A stretch of 64,000 nt of DNA, taken from assembly GCF_001707755.1 (NCBI RefSeq), contig NZ_MBDL01000008.1, positions 186,001 through 250,000 of the forward strand, given 5' to 3'. The first letter of the stretch is position 1, and the number at the start of each line of letters is the position of its first letter. The notes under the pieces were generated by a model. The model searched no databases and was not told the origin of the DNA. It saw only the letters and a list, made by a program, of their open reading frames with translations. This document shows, in pieces, positions 61,680 to 64,000 of the stretch. The DNA is from Acinetobacter celticus. Lineage in GTDB: Bacteria; Pseudomonadota; Gammaproteobacteria; Pseudomonadales; Moraxellaceae. The position numbers and the translations under genes are program-made.

Positions 61680-62339
61680 TTATGATGAAAATTGATAGGT
61701 TGCAGGCATTAATTTTCCTTGTTCTAACATCAATATTTCAGCGTGTAAAAATACTAACTCATCTACATGATGCGTCACATAAATCATCGGCAAATCAATT
61801 TCCTCTTTTAATCTTTTTAAGAATGGCAAAATTTGCTGTTTTAATTGATGGTCAAGCCCTGTCAGGGGTTCATCCAACAGCAATAAATGGGGTGAAGACA
61901 ATAAAGCACGACCGATAGACACGCGCTGTGCTTCTCCACCAGAAAGCTGATGCGCTTTACGATGAATTAAAGGCTTTAATTCGAGTAAATCAACAATCTC
62001 ATTAAAATGAAATTTACGATCTGCGTGATTAACCTGTTTTTCTGCATACATTAAATTTTGTTGTACATTCATGTGCGGGAACAATAGTGCATTTTGAAAA
62101 ATCAGCGCAATTTTCCGTTGATGCATGGGCACATGAATGTTTTTTTGCTGGTCAAATAAAACCTGTTGATTAAACTGAATGGAGCCCTGTGTTGGATGTA
62201 ATAAACCGACAAGATTCTTTAAAAATGTACTCTTACCACTACCCGATGCACCGACGATGCCCAATAGCTGATCTTGCATTTCAAACTGTATATTTAACTT
62301 AAAATCTGCCCTCAGATATTGAAAATCACAACATAGCAT
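61680..62339 (-). CDS. modC: Molybdate ABC transporter ATPase, short ModC
   Basis: A 219-residue ATP-binding protein: Walker A GASGSGKST (30-38), Q-loop FQNALLFP (81-88), signature LSGGEAQ (132-138), Walker B LLLLDEP (152-158) and the switch His in THHVDEL. It powers molybdate uptake with ModB. ModC of E. coli is about 350 residues because it has a C-terminal TOBE/MOP molybdate-binding domain, which is absent here. The gene is intact, so this is a natural short form. It overlaps nothing: modB ends 4 bp upstream. The cysG gene follows. Confidence 0.9.
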   Translation of the reverse strand: MLCCDFQYLRADFKLNIQFEMQDQLLGIVGASGSGKSTFLKNLVGLLHPTQGSIQFNQQVLFDQQKNIHVPMHQRKIALIFQNALLFPHMNVQQNLMYAEKQVNHADRKFHFNEIVDLLELKPLIHRKAHQLSGGEAQRVSIGRALLSSPHLLLLDEPLTGLDHQLKQQILPFLKRLKEEIDLPMIYVTHHVDELVFLHAEILMLEQGKLMPATYQFSS

Positions 62340-62343
62340 GAGG

Positions 62344-63027
62344 TTATCCTGTTAATTTCCGTTGATATTTCTGCAAGATAAAGTAATTAGCTATCAGTGC
62401 AGAAAAAGCAAGAATTAAAGAAAGAGTGACTAGACGTATCGCCATCTGTTCGCCATCGGGTTGTTGTAAAAAGGAATAAATGGCGATGGGAATGGTCCGG
62501 GTTTCATCAGGAATATTGCCGACAAATGTCATAGTTGCACCAAACTCGCCTAGACTACGACTAAAACATAAAATACTGCCAATCAAAATCCCTGGCAGTG
62601 CCAAAGGCAAATTAATACTGAAAAATACTTTCATCGGACTAGCGCCCAAAGAGCCTGCAATGTGTTCAAGCTGTTGATTCATCATTTGAAAAGACAGTCT
62701 GATGGGTTGCACCATTAAAGGAAAAGCCACAATCATGGAGGCCAATACTGCACCTTTCCAATTAAATGCCAATTCAACACCCATTTGATGTAAATATTGT
62801 CCAATCCAACCTTTATTGCCAAATAAAACCAAAAGCAAATAACCTAGAACCACAGGTGGCAATACCATGGGTAATTGTAAAATCGCCTCAACTAAGAATT
62901 TAAGTTTGAATTCATAACGAGCTAAACACCACGCCAATACAATTGCAAAAGGAATGCAAAACAGCGTTGCAAAGCAGGCAACTTTTGCCGAAAGGTAGAG
63001 TGCACTCAGTTCTTCAGGGCTTAGCAT
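62344..63027 (-). CDS. modB: Molybdate ABC transporter permease ModB
   Basis: A 227-residue inner membrane permease with about five or six helices. The family words LQLPMVLPPVVLGYLLL (about 51-67) and the EAA-type loop AGSLGASPMKVFFSINLPLALPGI, which contacts ModC, are present, with FSRSLGEFGATMTFVGN after it. It forms the channel of ModABC. It lies between modA (46 bp gap) and modC (4 bp gap) on the reverse strand. Confidence 0.94.
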   Translation of the reverse strand: MLSPEELSALYLSAKVACFATLFCIPFAIVLAWCLARYEFKLKFLVEAILQLPMVLPPVVLGYLLLVLFGNKGWIGQYLHQMGVELAFNWKGAVLASMIVAFPLMVQPIRLSFQMMNQQLEHIAGSLGASPMKVFFSINLPLALPGILIGSILCFSRSLGEFGATMTFVGNIPDETRTIPIAIYSFLQQPDGEQMAIRLVTLSLILAFSALIANYFILQKYQRKLTG

Positions 63028-63073
63028 CCATCATCCTTCTCACTCTTTGCCTGTTTTATTAATTTCTTAAACC

Positions 63074-63832
63074 TTATTGATTAATGCTAAAACCATATTT
63101 TTGAAAAATAATTTTAGCTTGTGGACTACTTTTTACAAATTTTTCAAACTGTACTGCATCCCTATTTTTTTCACCCTGTTGGGTTAAAGCCAAAGGATAA
63201 AGAATCGGATGATGTGAGTTTTCAGGGAATGTCCCAATCACTTTTACCTTTTTGCTGATGAGTGCATCGGTTTTATAAACGATACCGACATCACATTCAC
63301 CACGCTCTACAAATGCCAAGGCGGAACGGACATCATCTGTACCGACAATTCGCCCTTTTAAACTACCGAGCCAATTGAGTTTGATTAAACTTTGTTTGGC
63401 GTATTTCCCCGCAGGAACAGATTCCATTTGACCTGTACACAAATGTCCTTTAAAGGATTGTGCAAAATTAAAATTGGGTTGTGCTTTAAATGCGATATTT
63501 AAATTCTTTGGACTAATCAGCACCAATTGATTTAACAATAAAGCTTTGCTTTTATTTTCATCAATTATTTGTTTTTTGATTAAATAATTCATCCAATCAA
63601 CATCCGCAGAAAAGAAAAGATCACTCTTTGCCCCTGCTTCAATCTGTTTAGCCAAAGCAGAAGATGCCCCAAAAACAGGTACAATATCGGTCTGAGGATG
63701 TTGCTTTTCATAAATTACAGCAATATCTGAGATGGCATTGGTTAAACTCGCAGCGGCATATACCTTGACAGTTTCAGCTTGGGTTAAATTGCATAGACTG
63801 AATAATACTACTCCAATCATTAAATTTTTCAT
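63074..63832 (-). CDS. modA: Molybdate-binding periplasmic protein ModA
   Basis: A 252-residue solute-binding protein with a signal peptide (about 1-19, ending LTQA). Binding-site regions are AAASLTNAI (about 26-34), FGASSALAKQIEAGAKSDLFFSAD (about 54-77) and the later GTDDVRSALAFVERGECDVGIVY (about 162-184). It delivers molybdate or tungstate to ModBC. It is first of the modABC-cysG run on the reverse strand and follows moeA by about 50 bp, a molybdenum supply cluster. No ModE gene or ModE site was recognised. Confidence 0.95.
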   Translation of the reverse strand: MKNLMIGVVLFSLCNLTQAETVKVYAAASLTNAISDIAVIYEKQHPQTDIVPVFGASSALAKQIEAGAKSDLFFSADVDWMNYLIKKQIIDENKSKALLLNQLVLISPKNLNIAFKAQPNFNFAQSFKGHLCTGQMESVPAGKYAKQSLIKLNWLGSLKGRIVGTDDVRSALAFVERGECDVGIVYKTDALISKKVKVIGTFPENSHHPILYPLALTQQGEKNRDAVQFEKFVKSSPQAKIIFQKYGFSINQ

Positions 63833-63882
63833 GCTTTCTCCAAGTACGAATTATTGATATTTAGCGCAATAAATGATTTTAA

Positions 63883-64000
63883 TTAGATGAAAAATCCATC
63901 TACACTTTGCCCTGCGTGTATTTTCTCCCCAGCAGGAATACGAACCAAAGCATTGGCGTGCATCAAATTGCTCAGCATATGTGATTGTTGATTGGACAAA
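63883..64000 (-). CDS. moeA: Molybdopterin molybdenumtransferase MoeA, C-terminal end (partial)
   Basis: The last 38 codons are visible on the reverse strand, ending in a stop at 63883-63885. They read SNQQSHMLSNLMHANALVRIPAGEKIHAGQ, then VDGFFI, matching the MoeA domain IV pattern of a GxQxS-HML-SL-ANAL-IPAGE-AG-V core. MoeA inserts molybdate into adenylylated molybdopterin. The rest is beyond the window. Its position directly upstream of modABC supports the call. Confidence 0.8.
   Translation of the reverse strand, partial: LSNQQSHMLSNLMHANALVRIPAGEKIHAGQSVDGFFI

Noticed and set aside
1..64000. CRISPR arrays, rRNA or tRNA genes
   Set aside because: No regularly spaced repeats and no conserved rRNA or tRNA patterns were found on either strand by eye.

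Overview
This 64 kb window is an AT-rich chromosomal segment from a gammaproteobacterium, most likely Acinetobacter. The inference rests on the protein sequences: a GyrA whose quinolone-region serine is residue 81, etfA/etfB beside gyrA, the lptM-lysA-dapF-hydrolase-xerC order, the complete kdpABCDE set, and Acinetobacter-type IS5, IS982 and IS256 remnants. I found no rRNA, tRNA or CRISPR array. Both ends cut a gene: a Coq4-like protein on the left and moeA on the right.

Left part (1-16 kb): a TolC / HlyD / two ABC-2 permease export operon that lacks an ATPase; a GltP-type carboxylate symporter; a small broken restriction-like remnant; a lipoprotein; gyrA; a DinB-fold protein; etfBA; and a LysE exporter divergent from an Lrp-family regulator whose operator-like palindrome touches its own start codon.

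Middle part (16-51 kb) is mostly housekeeping. It holds xerC, an alpha/beta hydrolase, dapF, lysA and lptM (lysine/peptidoglycan precursors), cycA, radA and a Tim44-like membrane protein. Next come a Fur-box-preceded DUF3649-PepSY-DUF3325 iron operon, a Sel1 protein, a DUF4424 protein, and ahcY under a clear S-adenosylhomocysteine riboswitch followed by metF (the methyl cycle). Then follow rsmE, a PAS-GGDEF-EAL phosphodiesterase, maeB, cca, pdxB-epmA, and the kdpABC-kdpDE potassium uptake operon with its two-component regulator.

Right part (51-64 kb): uppP is followed by an accessory patch. An alkylsulfatase (SdsA1 type), a FadL-type outer-membrane channel and a divergent Crp/Fnr regulator form what looks like an alkyl-sulfate use module. 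Both flanks carry a decayed tyrosine-integrase C-terminus plus IS982 and IS5 fragments, so the module probably arrived horizontally. A secreted M20 amidohydrolase follows, then a second IS graveyard (IS256 end, two IS5 tails). The window closes with cysG and modABC-moeA (siroheme, molybdate and molybdenum cofactor), which together supply nitrate/nitrite and sulfite assimilation enzymes.

The strongest points for a second look are the SAH riboswitch, the alkyl-sulfatase island with its paired integrase scars, the roughly 87-residue insertion in GyrA, the ATPase-less ABC-2 exporter, the cca ribosome binding site buried in the maeB terminator, and the long inverted repeat in front of radA.
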